Shown in pieces: positions 50,904 to 59,385 of a stretch of DNA of 64,000 bases. Origin of the DNA: Anaerolinea sp. (GTDB taxonomy: Bacteria; Chloroflexota; Anaerolineae; Anaerolineales; Anaerolineaceae); NCBI GenBank assembly GCA_029975055.1, contig JARKPU010000074.1, positions 1 to 64,000 of the forward strand, in the 5' to 3' direction. Both the position numbers and the translations under genes were made by a program. How positions within the stretch are numbered: the stretch's first letter is position 1; every line of letters starts with the position of its first letter. The notes under the pieces were generated by a model. The model searched no databases and was not told the DNA's origin. It worked only from the letters and a program-made list of their open reading frames with translations.

Positions 50904-51623
50904 ATGCGCGAAAAGCGAGCCATCATTGATGCGTTCACCGACCTGGCCCCCCGCTACGAAGAGACGGTCGATAGCGAGTTGAAACGATTCTGGGGTTGGA
51001 GTTATGACGGGTTCATCGAGAACCTGATCAACATGACCCCGTTGAACGAGGATGATGTCGTTCTGGATGTGGCAACCGGCACAGGCGTCATCCCGCGGAA
51101 GCTGATCGCCCGCGGGAAGACGCGCGGCAAGATCATCGGGCTGGATATCACGCTGGCGATGCTCCAGAAAGCTGCCGGCAGGCTCGCTGCCGCCCGCCCG
51201 GAAGTGCCCGTGAGGTTGACGTGCGCCTCGGCCATGGGCATGCCCTACCGGAACGAGCATTTTGATGTGATCGTCTGCGGCCTGGCCACGCACCACCTCG
51301 ATGTGCCCCTGGTGCTCTCCGAGATGTTCCGCGTGCTGAAAGCCGGCGGCAGGCTGACGATCGCCGACGTGGGCGGGTCGGCTGCATGGCGCAAGCCGGT
51401 CTGGAATTTCCTCATCCGGGCAGCCACCTTCCTGTACTTCCTGCCCAAAGAAGGGCGCGCACGCGCCCTCTCGGAGGCAGCCGCATTGAAGAACGTCTAT
51501 ACGAGAAAGGAGTGGAACGAAGAACTCATACGCACAGGTTTTGCCAATGTAAAGATCGAAGAACTTCCAGCGAGCCACTTCTGGGCTCCAACCCCGCTCG
51601 TCATTCGCGCAGAAAGACCATAA
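50904..51623 (+). CDS. Class I SAM-dependent methyltransferase (UbiE-like)
   Basis: A 239-residue methyltransferase. The SAM-binding motif I is VLDVATGTGVIPRKL (about residues 53-66), followed by the acidic loop GLDITLAML and motif IV FDVIVCGLATHHL. The layout resembles UbiE/COQ5-type enzymes, but no quinone pathway gene is near. It starts 2 nt after the cyclase stop and ends 13 nt before the GH3 gene. Its placement suggests that it acts on the substrate or product of the GH3 enzyme, which is inference. The substrate is unknown. Confidence 0.85.
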   Translation: MREKRAIIDAFTDLAPRYEETVDSELKRFWGWSYDGFIENLINMTPLNEDDVVLDVATGTGVIPRKLIARGKTRGKIIGLDITLAMLQKAAGRLAAARPEVPVRLTCASAMGMPYRNEHFDVIVCGLATHHLDVPLVLSEMFRVLKAGGRLTIADVGGSAAWRKPVWNFLIRAATFLYFLPKEGRARALSEAAALKNVYTRKEWNEELIRTGFANVKIEELPASHFWAPTPLVIRAERP

Positions 51624-51636
51624 ACGGAGACACCCT

Positions 51637-53241
51637 ATGTCCACAACCGCGATCGATCTTCTGCGTCAGGGACGGAAAAGCCAAATCTGGACAAAGTATT
51701 GCGGCTTCTTGGATCTCAATCTCGATGAATTCATGCAGATCCAGGAACGTCTCCTGATGGAGCAGATCAACCTGATATCGAAAAGCGAAATTGGAAAATG
51801 TTTTATGGGGGACAGAGTTCCAAGCAGCTTGGAAGAGTTTCGGCGCCGGGTGCCGATCACAACCTACGAAGATTATGACCTCATGCTCGACCGCGAGCGC
51901 GCCCTCAACCCGGATGGATACATCTGGGCGCATACCTCAGGCCGGTCGGGCAAGTATAAATGGGTGCCCTACACCAGGCAGGCCTATGAGCGGCTGGGCG
52001 AACGCGTCCTGGCGGGGGTCATCCTGGCGTGCGCCCGCGAGAAGGGTGAAGTGCGCATCAAAGAGAACGATGTGCTGGTCTATAACACCCCGGCGCGGCC
52101 ATACATCAGTGGGCATTCGCTGCGCGCCCTGGCCGACCAGTTCAACTTCCGCTTCATCCCCTCCCTCGAAGATACCGAGGATATGGATTTCCAGGAGCGC
52201 ATTTCCAACAGCTTCAACGTGGCCATGCGCACCGGCATCGACATCCTGGGTTCGATGACCGTCGTGCTCGTCAAGCTGGGAGAGAGCTTCGCCAACGGCG
52301 CCCGCAAGGCGAAATTCGATAAAAGCATGCTGCACCCCAAGGTGCTCTGGCGCTTTGCCAAAGGCTACGCGCGTAGTAAAATCGAGGGGCGCAAGATGCT
52401 CCCCAAGGACCTCTGGACGGTCAAAGCCCTGCCGTGCGGCGGCGCAGACACCGGCCTGTATAAAGAGAAGATCGCCTACTATTGGGGGGTTCAGCCTTAC
52501 GAACAGTATGGCTGCACCGAAGAGGGCGCAATTGCTACCCAGGCCTGGAATAAACGCTACATGACCTTCTTCCCCGACGCCGCCTTCTATGAATTCATCC
52601 CGGAAGAGGAATGGTTCAAGTGGCGCAGCAACTCAGCCTACAAGCCCAAGACGGTCCTTTTCGACCAGGTCAAGCCGAACAAAAAGTACGAGCTGGTGAT
52701 CACCAACTTCTACGGCAAGCCTCTGCTGCGTTACCGCACCCATGACTTGATCGAATTCCCCGAGATGGAAGACGCCGAAGCGGGAATTCACCTGCCGCAG
52801 ATGGCATTCGCAGGCCGCGCGGCCGATTTCATCGACCTGGCAGGGTTCACCGGCCTGATCGACGAGAAAATGGTCTGGAAAGCCATTCACAACACCGGCA
52901 TCGAATATAAAGATTGGGCGATCCGCAAGGAAACCAGCGAAGGCAACCCGATCCTGCGCCTCTACATGGAACCAACCGACCAATTCGACAAGGAAGTCAT
53001 CCGCAAGAAAGTCCACGAGGCCCTTAAAAGCATTAATTCCTTCTATGCCGATTACGAGGCAATGATCGAGAAGCCCGCCCTGGAAGTCACCGTGCTGCAG
53101 CCCGGCACGTTCCAGGCCTATATGCTCGAAAAGCAGGCCGCCGGGGCAGATCTCTCGCACCTGAAGCCGCCGCATATGAACCCGACCGACGAAACCATTC
53201 ACACCTTGCTGCGGTTGAACCAGGACCAAAGCAAGCGATGA
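51637..53241 (+). CDS. GH3 family acyl-acid amide synthetase (auxin-responsive GH3-like)
   Basis: A 534-residue adenylate-forming enzyme. The GH3 ATP-binding loop AHTSGRSGKYKWVPYT (about 95-110) is characteristic, and the second motif around YGCTEEGAIATQAW (about 292-305) and the RYRTHDLIEFPEM hinge (about 365-377) fit the family. Plant GH3 enzymes conjugate amino acids to jasmonate, auxin or benzoates; bacterial members are largely uncharacterised. It is expected to activate a carboxylic acid as an acyl-AMP and transfer it to an amine. The flanking c-di-GMP genes make a signalling link likely. No carrier-protein domain is present. Confidence 0.87.
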   Translation: MSTTAIDLLRQGRKSQIWTKYCGFLDLNLDEFMQIQERLLMEQINLISKSEIGKCFMGDRVPSSLEEFRRRVPITTYEDYDLMLDRERALNPDGYIWAHTSGRSGKYKWVPYTRQAYERLGERVLAGVILACAREKGEVRIKENDVLVYNTPARPYISGHSLRALADQFNFRFIPSLEDTEDMDFQERISNSFNVAMRTGIDILGSMTVVLVKLGESFANGARKAKFDKSMLHPKVLWRFAKGYARSKIEGRKMLPKDLWTVKALPCGGADTGLYKEKIAYYWGVQPYEQYGCTEEGAIATQAWNKRYMTFFPDAAFYEFIPEEEWFKWRSNSAYKPKTVLFDQVKPNKKYELVITNFYGKPLLRYRTHDLIEFPEMEDAEAGIHLPQMAFAGRAADFIDLAGFTGLIDEKMVWKAIHNTGIEYKDWAIRKETSEGNPILRLYMEPTDQFDKEVIRKKVHEALKSINSFYADYEAMIEKPALEVTVLQPGTFQAYMLEKQAAGADLSHLKPPHMNPTDETIHTLLRLNQDQSKR

Positions 53242-53274
53242 ACGCTGCGCCAAACCCAATATAGAGCCGATTTG

Positions 53275-55776
53275 ATGCTCAACGAAGCCTCATCCATTAT
53301 TTCGCTCGTCGCGCTGGTGTATTACAGCGTGCTGCTCTTCATTGTAATGAGGCAGGATATCCGCAGCCGGGTGCGCCTGTTCTTCAGCCTGTACCTGGTC
53401 TCGATGATCATCTGGTCCTTCTCGGCCTTGATGATCTTCTCGCAGTTCCCGGGCCCGCCCACCGTCTTCTGGAACCGGTTTTTGATCGTCGGTTCCATGC
53501 TCATGCCCCTGGGGCTCTTCGGCTTCGTGGAATCCTTCCTGATGCGTGAGCGGAAAATCTGGCTCTATATTGGGGGCGCGTCCTATATCATCAACCAGGT
53601 CCTCAACTGGCTTGGGTTAACCGTCCTCAAGGCCGAGACCGTCAACGGCCACCTGTACAACGAGTACGGCCCAGGGGTGGTCTGGTCTTCGACCTCCTGG
53701 GCGTTCTTCATCGGCTTTTCGGCGTTCGAGCTGGTGCGCGAATACCGCCGCACGAAAGATTCGGCCTATCGCAACCGCCTGATGTACCTGTTCCTGACGG
53801 TTGTGGTGATCTTCATGGGCAACCTCACCAACCTGACGGATTTGAAGACCCTGCCGGGCGACGTGATGGCCAACATCATCGCGGCCATGCTGATCACTTA
53901 CGCCATTCTGCGCCACCAGCTGCTCGATTTCACCTTTGTCCTGCGCAAAGGTCTGCTCCACTCCATCCCCACCCTGTTGATCGTCGCCAGTTACTACCTG
54001 GTGTTCTTTCTGGCGATCACCCTCTTCCATTCAATCACGGGGTTTCAAGTCTTCCTGATCTCCCTCCTCGTTGCGGTCCTGACGGCTCTCGTCGTCCAAC
54101 CGCTGCGCGACCGGACGCAGTATTGGATCGACCGGCTGTTCTTCCGCGAGAAGTATGACGCCAGCCTGATGCTCCAGCGCATCAGCCAGCGCACAGCCTA
54201 CGTGCTGGACCTGGCCGAACTGACCGACCTGATCCTCACAGACGTCACCTCGACGCTGCACATCAAGAACGCCGCCTTCTTCATCCGCGAAAAGGAAGGC
54301 TCCGACTTCGTGCTCATCGCCCACAAGGGCCAATCGAGCGTGCCGAATTACCGCTTCGACGCCGGGCACCCCATCGTTCACATTCTGGAAAAGTCCTCCG
54401 GCGCGATCAGCGAGCAAGACCTCAACGTCCTGCCCCAGATGCGCGCCTTGTGGCGCGACGAACGCGCCACCTTGAGGCAAATCGGCACCGATCTGCTCAT
54501 CCCGCTCAAGGTGAAGGGTGAATTGATCGGCATCTTAGGCATCGGCCCGAAGCTCTCCGGCGAGACCTATTCGCAGGATGACCAGCTCACCCTGACCACG
54601 CTGGCCAACCAAACCGCGGTCGTCTTCGAGAGCGCGCGCCTTTACACCGCCGAACAATCACGCCGCGAGGAACTGGACACGCTGTACAACCTCACCCGCA
54701 TGCTGGTGGCAACGGAGGATGTCGATTCGATTCTGCAGAGCACCGTGCACCACATCGTCCAGAGCGTGCACGTCACCTTCGCCCGTATCTTGATCTTCGA
54801 TGAACCGGGCAACCTGCACTGCAAAGCCATCTACCCCGTGCGCGAGCTGGATTTTGAGCTTGGCCTCGGGCGCATCGAACCGGATGCCGCGCTGCCGTAT
54901 TACTGGGCGGCGCTCCAGGAGAGGCGCAGCATCATTTTGAGCAGGAATGACCCTTCCATCAGCGATGAAGCCCGCGCGGCGCTGATGATGGAAAACGCCA
55001 GCAACCTGTGCCTGTGCCCGCTTTTCGTGAACGACCGCGCCAACGGCCTGATTGTGCTGGGCGAAGCGCGGCGCGAGAGCCGCGAGCCGTTCGACGAGGA
55101 TAAGCTGCGCCTGATCAACGCCATCGCCGACCAGACGGCCAGCGCCCTTCAGCGCGCCTACCTGCACGAGCAGATGGAAAAGTCCTTCATCGAGACGGTG
55201 CTTGCGCTGGCCAACGCGATGGACGCCCGCGACACCTACACCAACAACCACAGCCAGCGCCTGGCCTACATGGCCGAGGCGGTGTGTATCGAGCTGGGCT
55301 TCACCGATGAAGAGATCCAAACCGTGCGCTGGGCGGCGCTGCTGCACGATATCGGCAAGATCGGCGTGCCGGATGAGATCCTGCGCAAGCCGGGCGCGCT
55401 GCTCGACAGCGAATGGGAAGTGATGAAGCGCCACCCCGAGATCGGCGCCAAGATCGTCGCGCCCGTCAAAGAGCTGGCGCGCGTCGCCCCGCTCATCCGC
55501 GCCCACCAGGAGCGTTACGACGGCAAAGGCTACCCCGATGGGCTGCGCGGAAAGGCCATCCCGGTCGGCGCGCGCATCCTGGCCATTGTGGACGCTTTTG
55601 GCGCGATGACCGATTTTCGCGTTTACCGCAAACGGCGCAGCAACTTCCAGGCCATCGAAGAACTGCGCCGCTGCAAGGGCACCCAGTTCGACCCGGACCT
55701 GGTCGAGGTGTTCATCAAGGTGCTCGAGCGTGACGCCACCCGCCCGCTTGGCCCCCTGCCTGAGCGCTCCAATTAA
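53275..55776 (+). CDS. Membrane HD-GYP protein: 7TM sensor, two GAF domains, HD-GYP
   Basis: An 833-residue protein. Its first 480 residues parallel the cyclase at 48004: seven membrane helices (SIISLVALVYYSVLL to YAILRHQLLDFTFVLRKGL), two further segments and a GAF domain with shared phrases (FFREKYDASLMLQRISQ). A second GAF lies at about 465-620. The HD-GYP domain (640-825) is complete: HSQRLAYMAE, LLHDIGKIGVPDEIL and HQERYDGKGYPDGL. It should hydrolyse c-di-GMP. ATG 53275 is preferred to TTG 53272. It is last in the operon, 33 nt after GH3, and ends before a terminator. Confidence 0.92.
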   Translation: MLNEASSIISLVALVYYSVLLFIVMRQDIRSRVRLFFSLYLVSMIIWSFSALMIFSQFPGPPTVFWNRFLIVGSMLMPLGLFGFVESFLMRERKIWLYIGGASYIINQVLNWLGLTVLKAETVNGHLYNEYGPGVVWSSTSWAFFIGFSAFELVREYRRTKDSAYRNRLMYLFLTVVVIFMGNLTNLTDLKTLPGDVMANIIAAMLITYAILRHQLLDFTFVLRKGLLHSIPTLLIVASYYLVFFLAITLFHSITGFQVFLISLLVAVLTALVVQPLRDRTQYWIDRLFFREKYDASLMLQRISQRTAYVLDLAELTDLILTDVTSTLHIKNAAFFIREKEGSDFVLIAHKGQSSVPNYRFDAGHPIVHILEKSSGAISEQDLNVLPQMRALWRDERATLRQIGTDLLIPLKVKGELIGILGIGPKLSGETYSQDDQLTLTTLANQTAVVFESARLYTAEQSRREELDTLYNLTRMLVATEDVDSILQSTVHHIVQSVHVTFARILIFDEPGNLHCKAIYPVRELDFELGLGRIEPDAALPYYWAALQERRSIILSRNDPSISDEARAALMMENASNLCLCPLFVNDRANGLIVLGEARRESREPFDEDKLRLINAIADQTASALQRAYLHEQMEKSFIETVLALANAMDARDTYTNNHSQRLAYMAEAVCIELGFTDEEIQTVRWAALLHDIGKIGVPDEILRKPGALLDSEWEVMKRHPEIGAKIVAPVKELARVAPLIRAHQERYDGKGYPDGLRGKAIPVGARILAIVDAFGAMTDFRVYRKRRSNFQAIEELRRCKGTQFDPDLVEVFIKVLERDATRPLGPLPERSN

Positions 55777-55823
55777 ACACCGAAGCGTTCGCGGTTTCCT
55801 GAAGCGATTGCCTTAATAAATAA

Positions 55824-55847
55824 ATGGCGGGCGCATCGGCCCGCCAT
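55824..55847 (+). terminator. Intrinsic terminator-like hairpin after the HD-GYP gene
   Basis: ATGGCGGGC (55824-55832) pairs perfectly with GCCCGCCAT (55839-55847) around GCATCG. A T-rich tail is weak on both strands, so termination may be partial. It lies between convergent genes. Confidence 0.65.
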
Positions 55848-55887
55848 ATTGGCAAAGGTAGATTCCAGCCAACCCCTGCCCGATCCG

Positions 55888-57132
55888 TCAGGCGCACAGA
55901 ACCTCGGCGCCGCGCCCCTGCTGGATGAGCGGGACGTAGGTTTCCAGTTCCTGCTGCACGGCGGGGTCGGTCAGGTCGATCGTCTTCTTCTTCTCCGCTG
56001 CCATATAGGCGGCCATCACCAGTTTGGCAATCTCCAGCCCGTAGCGCACAGGCAGCATGCCGTCTTTTTCGGCGGCGAAGGCTGCCGCCGCGTCGATGTT
56101 CTCATCGGTGTAGCCGTACAGGTCGGCCTCGTTATACTGCACCGCCAGCAGACCGCGCGATGCGGTGGATTTCTCGAGGGCCAGTTCGGCGTCTGCGGCG
56201 GCCTCGGCGGCGGCATCGCCGATGAAAATATTCAAGGTGGATTGCAGCGTGTTCACCTCAAAGGCGTAACCCGGCCCCATGCCGTCCATGAGCAGGCGCA
56301 GGCCCTGCTTCTCGAACATCCACGAGTTGGTGAACTGCCCCTTGACGAGCTGGCCCGTCTCGGGGTTGCGGAACGTGACAATCCCCGTGGCAAAGTCTTC
56401 GGCGGGGGTCTTGGCGTAATCTACGCCGCGCTCGGCCAGCAGTTTGGCGCGCCACTTCGGCTGCCCCCACTTGAGCAGGGCGCAGTCGGCCATCACCGAG
56501 ACGGGCTGGAGAAAATCCACCGGCTTCCCCAGGGGGGTGAGCGCATACCACGCGGCGGCGATGCTGTGGCAGCCCATGTCCGAAAGCACGCCGCCGCCCT
56601 GGCGGGTCGGGTCCCAGAACCAGGCTTCGTGCGGGCCGCTGTGCTCTTCGGCCGAGCGCACCAGCGAGAGCGGCCCCATGCTGCGCTGCTGCGGGGCAAG
56701 TTGAGCGCGCTGCGCCTGGAGCGGCTTCATGAAGATCTGGTTTTCGTAATAGGCGCTGCGCAGCCCGGCCGATTCGATCAACTCCACCACCCTGCGCGCC
56801 TCGCGTAAATTGCGAGCCAGCGGTTTTTCGAGGATCACGCCCTTGAGCGGCGCGCCTTTCTTGACGGCATCCACCAGTTCTTCCACCATCTCGACGCGTA
56901 CATAGTTGGGGGCGAAGATCGCCACCGCATCCACGTGCCCGGCCATTTCGCTGATGCTCGGGTAAACCGTCCCCTCGCCAAGCCCGTTATCGGTGATCAC
57001 TTTGGAGAGCGCGGGCGCCCGCTGCAGAGCGGTGACGCCATCGATGGTAAAGCCGCGCATCTGCTGAATGGCGCGCGTGTGGAAGTGAGCCACAAAGCCC
57101 GCCCCGACGATACCGAGTCTTAATGGGGACAT
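55888..57132 (-). CDS. Gfo/Idh/MocA family oxidoreductase
   Basis: A 414-residue NAD(P)-dependent sugar-type dehydrogenase. The Rossmann motif is GIVGAGFVAHFH (about 7-18), the conserved EKPLARN (about 98-104) is present, and the C-terminal alpha/beta domain includes DMGCHSIAAAWYAL. Family members oxidise or epimerise sugars, inositols or nucleotide sugars. A GGAGG site precedes ATG 57132. It is monocistronic and divergent from prpB. The substrate is unknown. Confidence 0.9.
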   Translation of the reverse strand: MSPLRLGIVGAGFVAHFHTRAIQQMRGFTIDGVTALQRAPALSKVITDNGLGEGTVYPSISEMAGHVDAVAIFAPNYVRVEMVEELVDAVKKGAPLKGVILEKPLARNLREARRVVELIESAGLRSAYYENQIFMKPLQAQRAQLAPQQRSMGPLSLVRSAEEHSGPHEAWFWDPTRQGGGVLSDMGCHSIAAAWYALTPLGKPVDFLQPVSVMADCALLKWGQPKWRAKLLAERGVDYAKTPAEDFATGIVTFRNPETGQLVKGQFTNSWMFEKQGLRLLMDGMGPGYAFEVNTLQSTLNIFIGDAAAEAAADAELALEKSTASRGLLAVQYNEADLYGYTDENIDAAAAFAAEKDGMLPVRYGLEIAKLVMAAYMAAEKKKTIDLTDPAVQQELETYVPLIQQGRGAEVLCA

Positions 57133-57306
57133 GCGTACCTCCTGGTATGGAAAGCTGTTGATCGGTTGGTCTCGCCTTGATTCTACCCGATGTTTCCCGC
57201 GCCCGCGGCAGATTCAACCCCCGGCCCTTTCCCCGCATACAAGGAAGGGGGGACTGAGGGGGGATGGGTAAGCAGTTACGGCGGTTTATTGATATTAATT
57301 ACCAGA

Positions 57307-57320
57307 TTGATTAAAATCAA
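57307..57320 (+). promoter_or_regulatory. Palindrome upstream of the prp genes, possible operator
   Basis: TTGATT-AA-AATCAA is an inverted repeat 23 nt before ATG 57344, next to an AT-rich stretch with a possible promoter (from 57286). No adjacent regulator gene is seen. Confidence 0.35.
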
Positions 57321-57343
57321 CCCAGGAGGCCAGCAGAAACCCC

Positions 57344-58231
57344 ATGACAAACCCCTCTCCCGGAGAACGCTTCCGCACCGCCCTGGCGGAAGAAAAACCG
57401 CTGCAGATTGCCGGCGTGATCAACGCATACGCCGCCCGCCTGGCCGAGCAAGCCGGCTTCAAGGCCCTTTACCTTTCCGGCGGCGGCGTGGCGGCCGCTT
57501 CGCTGGGCGTGCCCGACCTGGGCATCACCACCCTCGAAGATGTGCTCATCGATGCGCGCCGCATCACCGATGCCGCCGCCCTGCCGCTGCTGGTGGATGT
57601 GGACACGGGCTTCGGCAGCGCCTTCAACATCGCCCGCACCGTCCGCTCGCTGATCAAAACCGGCGCTGCCGCCCTGCACATCGAAGACCAGGTGCAGGCC
57701 AAGCGCTGCGGGCACCGCCCCGGCAAAGCCCTGGTGCCCAAAGAAGAAATGGTGGACCGCATCAAAGCCGCCGTGGACGCGCGCAGCGACCCGGCATTCG
57801 GCATCATGGCGCGCACCGACGCGCTGGCTGTGGAGGGCCTGGCCGCGGCCCTGGAGCGCTGCGCCGCCTACGTGGAGGCCGGCGCCGATATGATCTTCGC
57901 CGAGGCCGTCACCGACCCGCGCATGTATGCCGCGTTCGCCCGCGCCGCCGGCGTGCCGCTGCTGGCCAATATGACCGAATTCGGCAAGACGCCCCTGCTC
58001 ACCGCCGCCGAACTCGCCTCCGCCGGGGTGGATATGGTGCTCTACCCGCTCTCGGCCTTCCGCGCGATGAGCGCCGCGGCGCTGGAAGTGTACGAAGCCA
58101 TCCGCAAGGAGGGCACGCAGGCCCGCATGCTGCCGAAAATGCAAACCCGCGAGGAGCTGTACGCCGTCCTCGGTTACCACGCCTACGAGCAAAAACTGGA
58201 TGAACTGTTTGCCAAGGAGAAAAACGAATGA
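57344..58231 (+). CDS. prpB: Methylisocitrate lyase (isocitrate lyase/PEP mutase family)
   Basis: Cleaves 2-methylisocitrate to pyruvate and succinate, the last step of the methylcitrate cycle. This 295-residue TIM-barrel protein has the substrate loop YLSGGGVAAASLGVPD, the metal site VDVDTGFG, the HIEDQVQAKRCGHR catalytic loop with the family KRCGH, and IMARTDALAVEGL. It is the first gene of prpBCD and overlaps prpC by 4 nt. An AGGAGG site lies 14 nt before ATG, slightly long. Confidence 0.93.
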   Translation: MTNPSPGERFRTALAEEKPLQIAGVINAYAARLAEQAGFKALYLSGGGVAAASLGVPDLGITTLEDVLIDARRITDAAALPLLVDVDTGFGSAFNIARTVRSLIKTGAAALHIEDQVQAKRCGHRPGKALVPKEEMVDRIKAAVDARSDPAFGIMARTDALAVEGLAAALERCAAYVEAGADMIFAEAVTDPRMYAAFARAAGVPLLANMTEFGKTPLLTAAELASAGVDMVLYPLSAFRAMSAAALEVYEAIRKEGTQARMLPKMQTREELYAVLGYHAYEQKLDELFAKEKNE

Positions 58232-59385
58232 CCGAACCTGTCGAGACCGTCCAAGCCCCGCGGAAGAAATCCGTCGCCCTTGCGGGCATCGAGGCCGGGC
58301 AGACTGCCATCTGCACGGTGGGCGCTTCGGGACACGACCTGCACTACCGCGGTTACGACATCCACGACCTTGCCGCGCACTCCTCCTTCGAAGAGACCGC
58401 CTTCCTGTTGATCCACGGCGACCTGCCCAACGCGTATATCTTCTCGCGCTACCAGCAAAAGCTGCTTTCGATGCGCGGCCTCCCCGCCCCGCTCAAAACC
58501 ATCCTGGAGAACATCCCCACCGCCGCCCAGCCGATGGACGTGCTGCGCACAGCCTGTTCGGCCATGGGCAGCATCCTGCCCGAGCGCGAGGATCACCCCA
58601 TCCAAGGAGCGCGCAACATCGCCGACCGGCTGCTGGCATCCTTCCCCTCCATGCTCGTCTATTGGTACCAGTATGCGCGCAACGGCCGGCGCATCGAGGT
58701 GGATTCCGGTGAAGAGTCGATCGCCGCGCACTTCCTGCACCTGCTGCAGGGGAAGAAGCCCCCCGAGTCCTACGTCAAAGCCCTCGATACCTCGCTGGTG
58801 CTCTACGCCGAGCACGAATTCAACGCTTCCACCTTCACCGCGCGCGTCATCGCCGGCACAGGCTCGGATATGTATTCGGCCATCAGCGGGGCCATCGGCG
58901 CGCTGCGCGGCTATAAACACGGCGGGGCCAATGAGGTGGCCATCGAGATTATCCAGCGCTTCTGCAACCCCGATGAAGCCGAAGACGGCATCCGGCAGAT
59001 GCTGGCCAACAAGGAGATCGTGATCGGCTTTGGCCACCCGGTGTACACCATCTCCGACCCGCGCTCGAACATCATCAAAGAGGTTGCCCGCCGTCTGTGC
59101 GAAGAAGCCGGCACCCCCATGCTGTTCGAGATTGCCGAGCGCATCGAACAGACCATGTGGGCCGAAAAGCGCCTCTTCCCCAACCTGGATTGGTACTCCG
59201 CCGTGCTCTACCGCGTGATGGGCATCCCCACGCGCATGTTCACCCCGCTGTTCGTCATGGCGCGCACCGCCGGCTGGGCGGCGCACATCATCGAGCAGCG
59301 CCTGGATAATAAGATCATTCGTCCAAGCGCCCACTACATCGGCCCCGAACCCCGCCCCTACGCCATGCTCAAGGACCGCAAGTGA
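58228..59385 (+). CDS. prpC: 2-Methylcitrate synthase/citrate synthase
   Basis: Condenses propionyl-CoA with oxaloacetate to 2-methylcitrate. The 385-residue type II citrate synthase has a GIEAGQTAICTV opening, LIHGDLPN, the catalytic His in EHEFNASTFTARV and in AIGALRGYKHGGANE, and the closing GFGHPVYTISDPR. The context between prpB and prpD supports the methylcitrate role over the TCA role. It overlaps both neighbours by 4 nt. Confidence 0.93.
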   Translation: MTEPVETVQAPRKKSVALAGIEAGQTAICTVGASGHDLHYRGYDIHDLAAHSSFEETAFLLIHGDLPNAYIFSRYQQKLLSMRGLPAPLKTILENIPTAAQPMDVLRTACSAMGSILPEREDHPIQGARNIADRLLASFPSMLVYWYQYARNGRRIEVDSGEESIAAHFLHLLQGKKPPESYVKALDTSLVLYAEHEFNASTFTARVIAGTGSDMYSAISGAIGALRGYKHGGANEVAIEIIQRFCNPDEAEDGIRQMLANKEIVIGFGHPVYTISDPRSNIIKEVARRLCEEAGTPMLFEIAERIEQTMWAEKRLFPNLDWYSAVLYRVMGIPTRMFTPLFVMARTAGWAAHIIEQRLDNKIIRPSAHYIGPEPRPYAMLKDRK

